From positions 95,391 through 159,390 of the forward strand of contig NZ_CALXGI010000001.1 of assembly GCF_944387805.1 (NCBI RefSeq): DNA of 64,000 nucleotides. Direction: 5' to 3'. The position numbers and the translations under genes were made by a program. The notes below the pieces were generated by a model. That model was not told where the DNA came from. It saw only the letters and a program-made list of their open reading frames with translations, and did not search any database. This document shows, piece by piece, positions 27,447 through 37,091 of the stretch (positions are counted from its first letter, which is position 1; every line of letters starts with the position of its first letter). Source of the stretch: an uncultured Pseudoflavonifractor sp. (GTDB lineage Bacteria; Bacillota; Clostridia; Oscillospirales; Oscillospiraceae).

Positions 27447-29092
27447 ATGAAGACATGGAAGCGTCTCGCTGCGTTTCTGCTGTGCGGATCCATGGTCCTG
27501 GCCCTGGGCGCCTGTGCAGAGAACGCCAACAACCCCGGCACGTCCCCCAGCGTGAATTCTACTGCCAGCAGTAATCCCTCTGACAGCAGTAATCCTTCCG
27601 CCTCCTCTGGCAACAATATTGTCGTGGCCGCAGCCTCTCTGGGCAACACCCTGAACCCCTGGGAGCAGACTGACGGCACCACCTCCGCCTTCCAGTATGC
27701 CGCCTATGATCGCCTGGTGCAGTACACCACCACCACGGATGAAAACGGCAATGCTGTGGCGGACACCGCCAACCTGGAGGGCGTCATCGCCGAGCGCTGG
27801 GAGACCAGCGACGACCAGCTGACCTGGACCTTCTACCTGGATCCCAACGCCACCTTTGCCAACGGCGACAAGGTGCTGGCCAGCGACGTTATCTGGTCCT
27901 TTGAGCATGCCAGAGATACCGCCAACTCCAGCTTCCTCTTCGGCCTGACGAACATTATTGACATGCAGGCCCCCGACGATGAGACTGTGGTCTTTACCCT
28001 GAGCCAGCGCTGCCACATGTTCCTGCGCCTGCTGGAGACCTACCCCTTCTGCATCGTCAACCAGGACGAGGCCGAGGCGGGCATGGCCGAGGACCCCGAC
28101 TACCTGACCACCCACATCGCCGGCTCCGGCCCCTATGAGATCACCACCTACGACATCACCAACTCCGTGGTGCTCACCGCCCGGGACGACTACTGGGGCG
28201 ACAAGCGCGCGGCCCAGAACAAAACGTTACCTGGCAGCTGGTGCAGGAGCCCTCCAACCGGCAGATGCTGCTGGAGAACGGCGACGTGGACGTGGCCCTG
28301 AACCTGGACGACAAGAACATCAACACCGTGGCCGAGATGGACGGCATCCAGGTGGTCAAGAACCCCTCCAACATGCACCTGTACCTGTCCATGAACCTGA
28401 ACGTGGAGCCCTTTGACGACGTCCTGGTCCGCCGCGCCATCGCCTACGCCATCCCCTACGACACCCTGGTCAACGACGTCATGTTCGGCAACGCCACCCG
28501 CACCACCTCCATGCTGCCCGACAACGTCACCGGCCACATCAGCGACGAGAACACCTGCTATCCCTACGACCCCGAGAAGGCCAAGGAGCTGCTGGCCCAG
28601 GCCGGCTATCCCGAAGGCTTTGAGTGCACCCTGACCCTGGGCAACGGCTTCACCGACTGGAAGGACACCGCCATCACCATCCAGGCCGCCCTGGCGGAAA
28701 TCAACATCACCATGAACATCGAAGAGATTGACCGGGCCACCTTCCTGACCGATGTGGCGAACAAGACCACCCAGCTGTTCCTCAACCGGTTCAACCCCTT
28801 CATCGGCGACCCCGGCTATTTGGTCAACAACGAGTATGTCAGCGACGCGGCCTATAACTACAACAACTACAGCAACCCCGAGTTCGACGCGCTCTACTAT
28901 CAGGCCGAGTCGGCCGAGACTGAGGAGGAGCGCCTGGCTATCTACGAGGAGATGCAGTACATCTTCGCCGAGGACTGCCCCAACGTGGAGCTGTACCAGT
29001 ACGATTTCGCCTACTGCGCCCGGGACAATATCTCCGGCTATGTTTTCTACCCCGACCTGACCCTGCGCTTCGAGTACCTGAGCAAGGGCTGA
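27447..29092 (+). pseudogene. Peptide-binding lipoprotein (DppA type), frameshifted
   Basis: The gene starts at ATG 27447 with a lipoprotein signal ending in the lipobox LGAC and a Ser/Asn-rich linker, then the SBP_bac_5 fold. Near 28213-28222 the frame breaks: upstream gives DKRAAQNKT, then nonsense, while the protein clearly continues one frame later as TWQLVQEPSNRQML. Adding one base around AACAAAACGTT restores a ~548-residue protein. This is either a true single-base deletion that would disable uptake or a sequencing/assembly error. The surrounding importer genes are intact, which favours error or a recent mutation. It would deliver peptides to DppBC. Confidence 0.85.
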
Positions 29093-29113
29093 GCGCGGCC
29101 AAACAAGGCGGAT

Positions 29114-29141
29114 CCTCCGGGGGGAGCGTTCCCCCCGGAGG
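29114..29141 (+). repeat. GC-rich hairpin between dppA and dppD
   Basis: CCTCCGGGGGGA pairs with TCCCCCCGGAGG around a 4-base loop. There is no T-run, so it more likely stabilises or processes the mRNA, giving more transporter and binding protein than ATPase, than terminates transcription. Confidence 0.6.
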
Positions 29142-29197
29142 GCAGCCGCCCCTCCCGCGCCACGGGAGAGACGCAATATTTGCGAAAGGTGATAAAG

Positions 29198-30184
29198 TTG
29201 GACGAACCGATTTTAAAAGTAAAAGGACTCTGCACAGAGTTCAAGACAGTCGACAGCCGGGTCCGCGCAGTGGACGGCGTCGATCTGGAGCTGTATCCGG
29301 GCGAGACCCTTGGCATTGTGGGAGAATCCGGCTGCGGCAAGAGTGTGACCGCCCTGTCCATCATGCAGCTGCTGCCCAAGGGTGTGGGCCAGGTGGTGGG
29401 CGGCGAGATTCTCTTCGACGGCAAGGATATGCTCAAGCTGTCCCAAAAGGAACTGCTTTCCCTCCACGGGCGGGATATGGCCATGATCTTTCAGGAGCCC
29501 ATGACTTCCCTGAATCCGGTTTACACCATCGGTTATCAGCTTTCGGAAGTGCTGCGTTACCATATGGGCATGAACAAGAAGGACGCCTGGCAGAAGTCCA
29601 TTGACCTGCTCAAGGACGTGGGTGTCTCCCGTCCGGAGCAGATTGTCCGCAGCTATCCCCACGAGCTCTCCGGCGGTATGCTTCAGCGGGTCATGATCGC
29701 TATGGGCCTGTCCTGCAATCCTAAGCTCCTCATCGCCGATGAGCCCACCACCGCCCTGGACGTGACCATCCAGGCCCAGATCCTGGAGCTGATGGGCAAG
29801 CTGAAGGAGGAGTACAACACCGCCATCCTGATGATTACCCACAACATGGGCGTGGTGGCCGAGGTGTGCGACCGGGTCATCGTCATGTACGCCGGCTATG
29901 TGGTGGAGATGGCGGAGGTCAACGAGCTCTTTGACCACCCCAGCCATCCCTATACCCAGGGCCTGCTCAAGTGCATCCCCAACATCAACGAGGACCGTGA
30001 GGTCCTGGATACCATTGAGGGTACTGTGCCCCCGCCCTATGCCATGCCAAAGGGCTGCCGCTTCGCCCCCCGCTGCCCCTACGCCACCCCTGAGTGCGAG
30101 GCCAGCAAACCCGAGCTCTACGATATCGGCGGCGGACATACCTGCCGCTGCTTCCGTTACAAGGAGGGAAATCCCAATGCCTGA
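29198..30184 (+). CDS. Peptide ABC transporter ATPase (DppD type)
   Basis: A 328-residue ATPase with Walker [11 protein letters not shown]-loop [12 protein letters not shown], signature LSGGMLQR, Walker [13 protein letters not shown] and the C-terminal oligopeptide/dipeptide extension with Cys-rich [14 protein letters not shown], which binds an iron-sulfur cluster in related proteins. I chose TTG 29198 because AAAGGTG precedes it by 7 bases and the protein then begins [11 protein letters not shown], as in the family. It overlaps dppF by 8 bases. Confidence 0.92.
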   Translation: MDEPILKVKGLCTEFKTVDSRVRAVDGVDLELYPGETLGIVGESGCGKSVTALSIMQLLPKGVGQVVGGEILFDGKDMLKLSQKELLSLHGRDMAMIFQEPMTSLNPVYTIGYQLSEVLRYHMGMNKKDAWQKSIDLLKDVGVSRPEQIVRSYPHELSGGMLQRVMIAMGLSCNPKLLIADEPTTALDVTIQAQILELMGKLKEEYNTAILMITHNMGVVAEVCDRVIVMYAGYVVEMAEVNELFDHPSHPYTQGLLKCIPNINEDREVLDTIEGTVPPPYAMPKGCRFAPRCPYATPECEASKPELYDIGGGHTCRCFRYKEGNPNA

Positions 30185-31154
30185 AGAGAAAGAGGTTCTT
30201 CTCAAGGTGGACCACCTGAAGACCTATTTTCCCATCCGGAAAGGGTTCTTCAATAAGGTTGTGGGCCACGTCAAGGCCGTGGACGACGTCTCCTTCTTCG
30301 TCAACCGGTGCGAGACCTTAGGCGTAGTGGGCGAGTCCGGCTGCGGCAAGTCCACCATGGGTCGGTCCGTCCTGCGCCTGGTGGAGCCTACGGAAGGCAG
30401 TGTGGTCTTTGACGGCGTGGACGTGTGCAAGCTCAAGCCTGAGGAGATGCGCAAGTTCCGCAGCCGGATGCAGATTGTATTCCAGGACCCCCTGTCCTCC
30501 CTGGATCCCCGGTACACCATCGACCGCACCCTGGCCGAGCCCCTCAAGCAGCACACCAACATGACTGACGCCGAGATTAAGGAGAAGGTGCTGGAGCTGA
30601 TGGAAAAGGTGGGCCTGCCTGCCTTCCACGCCACCAAGTTCCCCCACGAGTTTTCCGGCGGCCAGCGCCAGCGCATTGGCATTGCCCGCGCCATCTCGCT
30701 GAACCCGGAGTTCATCGTCTGTGACGAGCCTGTGTCCGCCCTGGATGTGTCCATCCAGTCCCAGGTGCTCAACCTGCTGCGGGAACTCCAGCGCGAGCTG
30801 AAGCTGTCCTATCTGTTTATCTCCCATGATCTTTCCGTGGTCAAGTACATCAGCGACCGCGTGGCCGTCATGTATCTGGGCCATATTGTGGAGATGGCCG
30901 AGTCGGAGGAGCTGTTTGCCCACAAGCTCCATCCCTATACCCAGGCCCTTACCAGCGCCATCCCCATCCCCAACCCCCACCTGACCAAGCAGCGCATCGT
31001 CCTCCAGGGCGACGTGCCCAACCCGGCCAACCCGCCCAAGGGCTGCCCCTTCCACGAGCGATGCTCCCAGTGCAAGGCTATCTGCCGGGAGGAGCGGCCT
31101 GAGTTTAAGGAGGTCTCTCCGGGGCACTATGTCAGCTGTCACCTCTACAACTGA
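30177..31154 (+). CDS. Peptide ABC transporter ATPase (DppF type)
   Basis: A 325-residue ATPase with the typical DppF opening (LKVDHLKTYFPI), Walker [11 protein letters not shown]-loop IVFQDPLSSLDP, signature FSGGQRQRIG, Walker B FIVCDEPVSALD and the C-terminal CPFHERCSQCKAIC Cys cluster. With DppD it forms the heterodimeric motor. It is the last gene of the importer and is followed by a terminator. Confidence 0.93.
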   Translation: MPEEKEVLLKVDHLKTYFPIRKGFFNKVVGHVKAVDDVSFFVNRCETLGVVGESGCGKSTMGRSVLRLVEPTEGSVVFDGVDVCKLKPEEMRKFRSRMQIVFQDPLSSLDPRYTIDRTLAEPLKQHTNMTDAEIKEKVLELMEKVGLPAFHATKFPHEFSGGQRQRIGIARAISLNPEFIVCDEPVSALDVSIQSQVLNLLRELQRELKLSYLFISHDLSVVKYISDRVAVMYLGHIVEMAESEELFAHKLHPYTQALTSAIPIPNPHLTKQRIVLQGDVPNPANPPKGCPFHERCSQCKAICREERPEFKEVSPGHYVSCHLYN

Positions 31155-31167
31155 GTCTGAAACCGCT

Positions 31168-31216
31168 AGAGATGAGAGCTCCCGGCATGACAGGAAAGGG
31201 AGCTCTCGTCTCTTTT
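31168..31216 (+). terminator. Intrinsic terminator after dppF
   Basis: GAGAGCTCCC pairs with GGGAGCTCTC, extended by AGAGA/TCTCT, and ends in TTTTT. It lies before the S9 peptidase gene, so that gene relies on readthrough or its own promoter. Confidence 0.85.
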
Positions 31217-31249
31217 TCTCTATAATATTCTATTTAGGAGGAGAGACAC

Positions 31250-33241
31250 ATGAAACCCTTGGAACTCAAAGACTTTCTCCAGTACCGCTATCTGTCCGGC
31301 CTGACCTGGGCCCCTGGCGGCGGCGCCGCCGCTGTCCTGGTGAAGCAGGCCAACCTGGACAAGAATGGCTATGACACCCACATCTGGCTCCACCGGGACG
31401 GCAGGCAGACCCAGCTCACCGCAGCTGGCGACGAGACCAACCTGTGCTGGGAGGACGGGAAGCACATTCTGTTCCCCGACCTGCGCACCGACGCCGATAA
31501 GAAGCGCCGGGCGGATGGGGAGCAGTTCACTGTGTTCTACCGCATCGGCATTGACGGAGGCGAGGCCCTCCGGGCCTTTGAGCTGCCGTTTACCGTCACC
31601 GAGCTGGCGGTGGCAGACGAGAACCACTTTGTGGCCATGGGCAAAATCGACGTCAACTGCCCCGACTACTACGCCATGACGGAGCAGGCCCGGCGGGAGA
31701 CCGAGAAGTACTGGAAAGAGGAGTCCGACTTCCAGGTTATCGACGAGCTGCCCTTCCGCTTTAACGGTATGGGATATATCAATAAAATCCGCAACGCCAT
31801 TTTCCTGGTGGACCGGAACACCCTGGAGGTGCGCCGCCTGAGCGCCCCCAATGAGGAGGTCAACGCCTGGACCATGGTGGACGGCAAGGTGTGCTACTGC
31901 GCCGAGGCCATTGAGACCAAGATGCTCTACCGCCAGAAGATCTACGTCTGCGACCCTGCTCAGGGGGAGGCTGTGTGTAAGTACGGCGGCGCAGAGTACC
32001 AGATCGAGTACATGGTGGGCTATAAGGGCAAGGTGGTCTTTGCCGGCGGCACCCAGGAGCGGTACGGCTACAATGAGAATCCCATGTTCTACCAGATGGA
32101 TCTGAGCACCGGAGCGGTTACTCTCTTCTCCGACAACCCCGACTCCCTCCATCCGGCCATCGGCAGCGACTGCCGCCTGGGACGCACCCGCCTGGCCAAG
32201 GTCTGCGGCGACGAGATCTATTATCTGGCCACCATCCGCAACTCGGTCTGGCTCATGAAAATGGATGAGAATGGCGCCCGCACCCCGGTCATCCGGGAGG
32301 AGGGGTCTGTGGACGACTTTGACCTGTGTGAGGAGGAGGGGGATATCCTGGCGGTCTGCCTGTACGACGGCACCCTCCAGGACCTGTATGCCTTTGACAA
32401 GAGCGGAGGAAACCGCCGCAAGGTCAGCGGCTTCAACACTGAGATTCTCTCCGGCAAGTATGTGGCCGAGTGTGAGCGGGTGCCCTTCCAGTTCCAGGAC
32501 TACGACCTGGACGGCTGGGTTCTCAAGCCCATCGACTACGATCCCTCCAAGTCCTATCCCGGTATTCTGGATATCCACGGCGGCCCCAAGGTGGCCTTCG
32601 GCGAGACCTTCTACCACGAGATGCAGGCCTGGGCCAGCCGGGGCTACTTTGTGTTCTTCTGCAATCCGGTGGGCTCCGACGGCCGGGGCAACGACTTTAT
32701 GTTCATGCGGGGCAAGTACGCCACCGTGGACTATGACAGCCTGATGGCCTTTGTGGACACCGTGCTGGCCAAGTATCCCCAGATTGACCAGTCCCGCCTG
32801 GCGGTCACCGGCGGCTCCTACGGCGGCTATATGACCAACTGGATCATCACGCACAACCACCGCTTTGCCTGCGCCGCCTCCCAGCGGTCCATCTCCAACT
32901 GGCTGAGCTTCTACGGCTACTCCGACCTGGGCTACAACTTCAACGTGGACCAGATGAACACCACCATCTTTGAGGGGGCCGACAAGATGTGGAACGTGTC
33001 CCCCATGAAGTATGCAGCCAACATCCAGACCCCAACTCTGTTCATCCACTCCGACGAGGACTACCGCTGCCCTCTGGCTGAGGGATTGCAGATCTACACC
33101 TCCATGGTGGACCGTGGTATCCCCACCCGGATGTGCATCTTCAAGGGCGAGAACCACGAGCTCAGCCGCTCGGGCCGCCCCAAGCACCGCATGCGCCGGC
33201 TCAACGAGATTACCGCGTGGATTGAGAAATACACAAAGTAA
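31250..33241 (+). CDS. S9-family prolyl-oligopeptidase-type peptidase
   Basis: A 663-residue serine peptidase without signal peptide, so cytoplasmic. An N-terminal beta-propeller region (about 1-400) gates a C-terminal alpha/beta-hydrolase domain. The catalytic triad is Ser in GGSYGGYM (about 523), Asp in HSDEDYRCP (about 600) and His in GENHELSRSG (about 637). It would trim peptides brought in by the Dpp importer just upstream (RBS AGGAGGAG at 31237-31244). Confidence 0.9.
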   Translation: MKPLELKDFLQYRYLSGLTWAPGGGAAAVLVKQANLDKNGYDTHIWLHRDGRQTQLTAAGDETNLCWEDGKHILFPDLRTDADKKRRADGEQFTVFYRIGIDGGEALRAFELPFTVTELAVADENHFVAMGKIDVNCPDYYAMTEQARRETEKYWKEESDFQVIDELPFRFNGMGYINKIRNAIFLVDRNTLEVRRLSAPNEEVNAWTMVDGKVCYCAEAIETKMLYRQKIYVCDPAQGEAVCKYGGAEYQIEYMVGYKGKVVFAGGTQERYGYNENPMFYQMDLSTGAVTLFSDNPDSLHPAIGSDCRLGRTRLAKVCGDEIYYLATIRNSVWLMKMDENGARTPVIREEGSVDDFDLCEEEGDILAVCLYDGTLQDLYAFDKSGGNRRKVSGFNTEILSGKYVAECERVPFQFQDYDLDGWVLKPIDYDPSKSYPGILDIHGGPKVAFGETFYHEMQAWASRGYFVFFCNPVGSDGRGNDFMFMRGKYATVDYDSLMAFVDTVLAKYPQIDQSRLAVTGGSYGGYMTNWIITHNHRFACAASQRSISNWLSFYGYSDLGYNFNVDQMNTTIFEGADKMWNVSPMKYAANIQTPTLFIHSDEDYRCPLAEGLQIYTSMVDRGIPTRMCIFKGENHELSRSGRPKHRMRRLNEITAWIEKYTK

Positions 33242-33257
33242 GCGGAATATGTGGAAA

Positions 33258-33293
33258 AAGAGGCGGCCCATACAACGGTATGGGCCGCCTCTT
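33258..33293. terminator. Bidirectional terminator between peptidase and ridA
   Basis: A 16-bp stem (AAGAGGCGGCCCATAC) with a 4-base loop. On the minus strand it is followed by a T-run, so it chiefly ends the ridA-side operon, and the S9 gene from the other side. Confidence 0.85.
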
Positions 33294-33359
33294 GGCGTTA
33301 AAAAACGCCCCTGATGCACGCGTAAAGTGCACCGGGGGCGGTCTGCTGTGGAAAGCGGG

Positions 33360-33737
33360 TTACCGAAGGGCGATGGCCTCGATCTCAATGCCTGCGTCCT
33401 TGGGCAGGCGGGCCACCTGCACCGCGCTGCGGGCGGGGCAGTCGCCGGTGAAGAAGGTCTTGTAGACCTCGTTGACGGCGGCGAAGTCGTTCATGTCCGC
33501 CATAAACACGGTGACCTTCACGGCCTTGTCCAGAGAGGAGCCGGCGGCCTCCAGCACGGCGGAGACGTTCTTCAGGGACTGGCGGGCCTGCTCCTCAATG
33601 GTGGCGGGCATCACGCCGGTAGCGGGGTCGATGGGCAGCTGGCCGGAGGTAAATACCAGGTCGCCGGCGGCGATGCCCTGGGAGTAGGGGCCGATGGCGG
33701 CGGGCGCCTGCTGGGTGGAGAGAACAGTCTTGCTCAT
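33360..33737 (-). CDS. RidA-family enamine/imine deaminase
   Basis: A 125-residue protein of normal RidA length. It has IGPYSQGIAAGDLVFTSGQ near the N-terminus and the catalytic Arg in CPARSAVQVARLP, ending in IEIEAIA. RidA hydrolyses reactive 2-aminoacrylate-type imines made by PLP enzymes. It is the last gene of the minus-strand operon from the YheO-like regulator, after a PLP enzyme that could make such imines. Confidence 0.93.
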   Translation of the reverse strand: MSKTVLSTQQAPAAIGPYSQGIAAGDLVFTSGQLPIDPATGVMPATIEEQARQSLKNVSAVLEAAGSSLDKAVKVTVFMADMNDFAAVNEVYKTFFTGDCPARSAVQVARLPKDAGIEIEAIALR

Positions 33738-33842
33738 ATTAACAAGCCTCCATAAATAAAATAAGGTACGATATCCGCGGGACAGCGCCGGCCGGAGCCG
33801 GGAACGCTGCCCCGCGGAGCGCGATATAACAGTAGAAAGGGG

Positions 33843-34487
33843 TTATACGCCTGCAATACGGATGCCGATGTGGCGCTTGCCATACCGGCGGTTCATGCCG
33901 ATGAGCATGGGAGTCAGGCTCTCCAGAGTGACGGCGTGGTGGAGGCGGCCGGCGTTGAAGCCACGCAGTCCCATCTCACGGCCCAGCTCCAGGATCATGT
34001 CGATGAGCTCGTTGTCGTCGCCCGCCACCAGCAGATCGCCCTCCACCGGGTTGGCGATGTCAGCCAGCATTTCGCCGGCAATGGTGTGAAAGCCGGTGGC
34101 AACACGGGAGTTCTCGCCCAGAATGGCCTTGGTCTCCTGCGCATTGGAGCCCTCGGCAGGGGGCGCAAAGCGGATGGGCTTGATGGCCAGAGGGATGGTG
34201 ATGTCCAGCACGGGGGTGGTGCCGATGTCCTCCTTCAGAGTCTCCAGAGTGGTCCGGTGGCCGGCAGAGGGCACGGAGATGACCACCAGCTCAGCACGGC
34301 GGCAGGCGTCGGGATTGGCCATGCCGATAACGTTGTCCCTGCCGGTGGCCTCCTTGGCCCGCTGGGCGGCCTCCCGGGCCTTCTCAGCCTGGCGGGAGCC
34401 GATGCACACATCATGGCCGGCCATAATAAGCCGGAGGGCCAGGCCGTAGCCCATGTCCCCGGTGGCGCCGATAATGGAAATTTTCAT
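33843..34487 (-). CDS. fno: F420-dependent NADP oxidoreductase
   Basis: A 214-residue protein close in length and pattern to archaeal Fno (~212). The N-terminal NADP-binding motif is GATGDMGYGLALRL with VCIGSRQAEKA supplying the phosphate-binding region. Conserved later segments include VVISVPSAGH, GFHTIAGEMLADI, LVAGDDNE and the C-terminal TLESLTPMLIGMNRRYG. The reaction moves hydride between NADPH and F420 in the cytoplasm. Its presence in the operon with cofC strongly supports working F420 in this organism. RBS GAGGA precedes the ATG. Confidence 0.9.
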   Translation of the reverse strand: MKISIIGATGDMGYGLALRLIMAGHDVCIGSRQAEKAREAAQRAKEATGRDNVIGMANPDACRRAELVVISVPSAGHRTTLETLKEDIGTTPVLDITIPLAIKPIRFAPPAEGSNAQETKAILGENSRVATGFHTIAGEMLADIANPVEGDLLVAGDDNELIDMILELGREMGLRGFNAGRLHHAVTLESLTPMLIGMNRRYGKRHIGIRIAGV

Positions 34488-34522
34488 TGTGTCATTCCTC
34501 CTCGGAAAACAGGACGCGCCGG

Positions 34523-35773
34523 TCAGATGGTCACGCCGTAGGAGTCCTTCAGGGCGGCGCGAAGCTCGTCCATGGTGGGGTTGATGGTGGGCACGGCGGG
34601 CAGATGCTCCCGGGTGGTGGCGGGATCCTTCAGGCCGGTGGAGGTAAGGACAGCCACAGCCTTCTGGCCGGGGGCAATCTTACCCTCCTTGGCCAGCTTG
34701 GCCAGGGCCACCAGGCTGGTGACGGAACTGGCCTCGGCGTAAATGCCCTCGGTGGAGGCCAGCAGGAGCTGCATGTCCATGGTCTCCTTGTCGTTGGAGG
34801 AGCGGGCATAACCGCCGGACTTGCGCACGGCCTCCAGGCCCTGCCAGGTGCACTGGCCGTTGGCGATGGAGAAGGAGATGGACCACTCGGCGGGCACCAC
34901 CTCCGGGTTCTCCGCCCCGTCGGCCAGGGTCTTCTCCATGGAGCCGAACACCTCGGCGCCCACAAACTTGGGGGTCTTTTCCAGGTAGCCCATCTCAACC
35001 AGGTCGGCCATGCCCTTGTAGGTGCCGTACAGACCGTCGGAGTAGCAGGCGGGCACGGCGATGAAATCGGGCGCGGAGTTGCCCAGCTGCTCGTAAATCT
35101 CAAAAGCGATGGACTTGTAGCCGTCAATGCCGTAGCAGTTGCTGCCGATAGCGGGGGACATGAAGCCGCTGACCGGCATCCAGCCCAGCTGACGCACGCA
35201 CTGGCCCATAATGGTCCAGCGGTCCAGAGAGGTGGGCGTGACGATGACCTTGGCGCCGTAGGCCTGCATGAGGGTCTTCATGGTGTCGGGCACCTCGGGA
35301 ATGGTGAAGATGACGCAGGGCATCCCGGCGGCGGCGGCGTAGGCGGCGGCGGCAGCGCCGTGGTTGCCGGTGGAAGCCATGGTCACCGCAGGCACGCCGT
35401 CGTGGCGGGCCTTGGTGATGATGACAGAGCACAGACGGTCCTTATAGGACATAGTGGGGTTGCGGGACTCGTCCTTTACATAGAGGTTCTCAATGCCCAG
35501 TTTTTCCCCCAGACGCTCCAGCTTGAGCAGGGGAGTGTTGCCCTCGCCGATACTGACAGGCACGGCGTCGTCGGAGAGGGGATAGAACTCGCGCCACCGG
35601 AACAGGCCGGGCTGGCCGTTCTGTCCGGGCAGCTTGGCGCCGGTCAGCTCGTAGGTGGTGGTGAAGTTGACGCCCACGCCCTTCGCCTTACAGGCGGGGC
35701 AGCCTTCGTAGAAGGGGTCGTCCCCCAGGGGACGGCCGCAGCGGATGCACTTTACACCTTTAAAATAGCTCAT
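34523..35773 (-). CDS. Threonine-synthase-like PLP enzyme
   Basis: A 416-residue fold-type II PLP enzyme. The N-terminus has a zinc ribbon (CIRCG ... CPAC). The PLP-Lys lies in NPTMSYKDRLC and the phosphate-binding loop in STGNHGAAAAAYAA. The layout is that of threonine synthase, but the motif NPTxSYKD differs from the usual SFKDRG and the gene lies in a peptide/F420 catabolic operon with ridA. It may instead be a dehydratase or lyase whose imine products RidA clears. It is 3 bases from the M24 gene and about 36 from fno. Confidence 0.75.
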   Translation of the reverse strand: MSYFKGVKCIRCGRPLGDDPFYEGCPACKAKGVGVNFTTTYELTGAKLPGQNGQPGLFRWREFYPLSDDAVPVSIGEGNTPLLKLERLGEKLGIENLYVKDESRNPTMSYKDRLCSVIITKARHDGVPAVTMASTGNHGAAAAAYAAAAGMPCVIFTIPEVPDTMKTLMQAYGAKVIVTPTSLDRWTIMGQCVRQLGWMPVSGFMSPAIGSNCYGIDGYKSIAFEIYEQLGNSAPDFIAVPACYSDGLYGTYKGMADLVEMGYLEKTPKFVGAEVFGSMEKTLADGAENPEVVPAEWSISFSIANGQCTWQGLEAVRKSGGYARSSNDKETMDMQLLLASTEGIYAEASSVTSLVALAKLAKEGKIAPGQKAVAVLTSTGLKDPATTREHLPAVPTINPTMDELRAALKDSYGVTI

Positions 35774-35776
35774 CTC

Positions 35777-36961
35777 TTATACCTCCAGCACAATAAGAGC
35801 GTCGCCGCCCTTGTCCAGATAGCGGCAGCCGTCCTCAGTGACCACCACAGTGTTCTCCATCTGCACGCCGCCCCAGCCCAGCTCATAGTAGGGGGTCTCC
35901 ACGTTCAGAGTCATGCCGGGCACCAGCACGGTCTTATCCCCGGGAGCCACGGAGGGCAGGTCGTAGCACTCCACGCCGATGCCGTGGCCGCAGTGATGGC
36001 GCTCGTAATGGGGAATGCCGTTTTCGCGGGTGACTTTCATAGCGATGTCGAAGATCTCCTCGGCGGTTATGCCGGGCTTGATGGCGGCGATGGCGTCGTG
36101 GGTGCCGCGGCGGACCGCCTCAAAGTAGGTGGCGGTCTTTTCGTCGGGCTGTCCCATAACGGCGGTGCGGGCCAGGTCGGAGTTGTACCCGTTCCAGACG
36201 CAGCCGAAGTCAAAGCGGATCATATCGCCCTTTTTGGCGGCCAGATCGGTATTCTTGGTGTCGGAGTAGGCGGCCCGGTGGCCGATGGTGGCCACGAAGA
36301 ACAGGGGCTGGGCATCATACTTGGTCAGCTCGGCCAGATAGGCCCGCTCCAGGTCCAGCTCGGTCATGCCGACCTTGAAGTTCTTCAGGGCGGCTGCCAG
36401 GGCGGCCTCGGCAATCTCAGCGGAGCGCTCCAGGCCGGCGATCTCATCCTCGTGCTTCACCAGCCGGGCCTGCATGAACACATCAGAGCCGGGGAAGAAC
36501 GCAATGTCAGGGCAGGCGGCCAGCACTGCGTTCCAGTTGGTCACGCAGCAGCGGCTCTCGTCGAAGGCCACACGCTTGGCGCCGGAGGCTTTGATTGCGG
36601 CCACAAGGGCGCTGATCATGTCGCCGAAGTTGCGCTCCTTCTGGGTCTTGGCCAGCAGTTCGGTGAGAGGGTTCCCCTCCACACCGGCAAAGCGGAAGCC
36701 GCCGTAACAGTACAGGTCGGCGTCCATGCCCATTTCCTCCACGATGCTGGGCAGCTCTGCAATGGAGCCCACAACGCTCACGTGGCCGTCGGAGGGGCGG
36801 AACAGGGCATAGCTCTCAGTGCGCTGGAGCACGCCCAGGTTGATGTTGTGATAACCGGAGACATACAGCACGTTGGCGGGCAGAGAGGCCACCAGCAGGT
36901 CGGCGCCGGCATCCCGGGCGGCCTGAGTGAGCCGCGCGGCGCGGAATTCGGACAGAGTCAT
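35777..36961 (-). CDS. M24-family Xaa-Pro-type aminopeptidase
   Basis: A 394-residue protein with an N-terminal creatinase-like domain (1-160) and a pita-bread metallopeptidase domain. Metal ligands are Asp in RFDFGCVWNGYNSDLAR, His in HHCGHGIGVE and Glu near TLNVETPYYE and MENTVVVTEDG. Xaa-Pro peptidases trim prolyl peptides; creatinases and DMSP lyases share the fold. No export signal. It acts alongside the S9 peptidase on imported peptides, by context. Confidence 0.85.
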   Translation of the reverse strand: MTLSEFRAARLTQAARDAGADLLVASLPANVLYVSGYHNINLGVLQRTESYALFRPSDGHVSVVGSIAELPSIVEEMGMDADLYCYGGFRFAGVEGNPLTELLAKTQKERNFGDMISALVAAIKASGAKRVAFDESRCCVTNWNAVLAACPDIAFFPGSDVFMQARLVKHEDEIAGLERSAEIAEAALAAALKNFKVGMTELDLERAYLAELTKYDAQPLFFVATIGHRAAYSDTKNTDLAAKKGDMIRFDFGCVWNGYNSDLARTAVMGQPDEKTATYFEAVRRGTHDAIAAIKPGITAEEIFDIAMKVTRENGIPHYERHHCGHGIGVECYDLPSVAPGDKTVLVPGMTLNVETPYYELGWGGVQMENTVVVTEDGCRYLDKGGDALIVLEV

Positions 36962-37013
36962 TTTGATACGCTTCCTTCCATGATTTGAAGGTTAATTGCC
37001 CATTCAATGGGGA

Positions 37014-37049
37014 GGAACCGGCCCGGCGGCTTTCCGCCGGGCCGGTTCC
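37014..37049 (-). repeat. GC-rich hairpin within the minus-strand operon
   Basis: A 16-bp perfect stem (GGAACCGGCCCGGCGG) with a 4-base loop lies between the LLM and M24 genes. There is no T-run on the minus strand, so partial termination or mRNA processing is more likely than full termination. Confidence 0.65.
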
Positions 37050-37091
37050 AAGGGGAGGGCTCCCCTCGGTCAGCGGATTCAGGCGGCAGAC

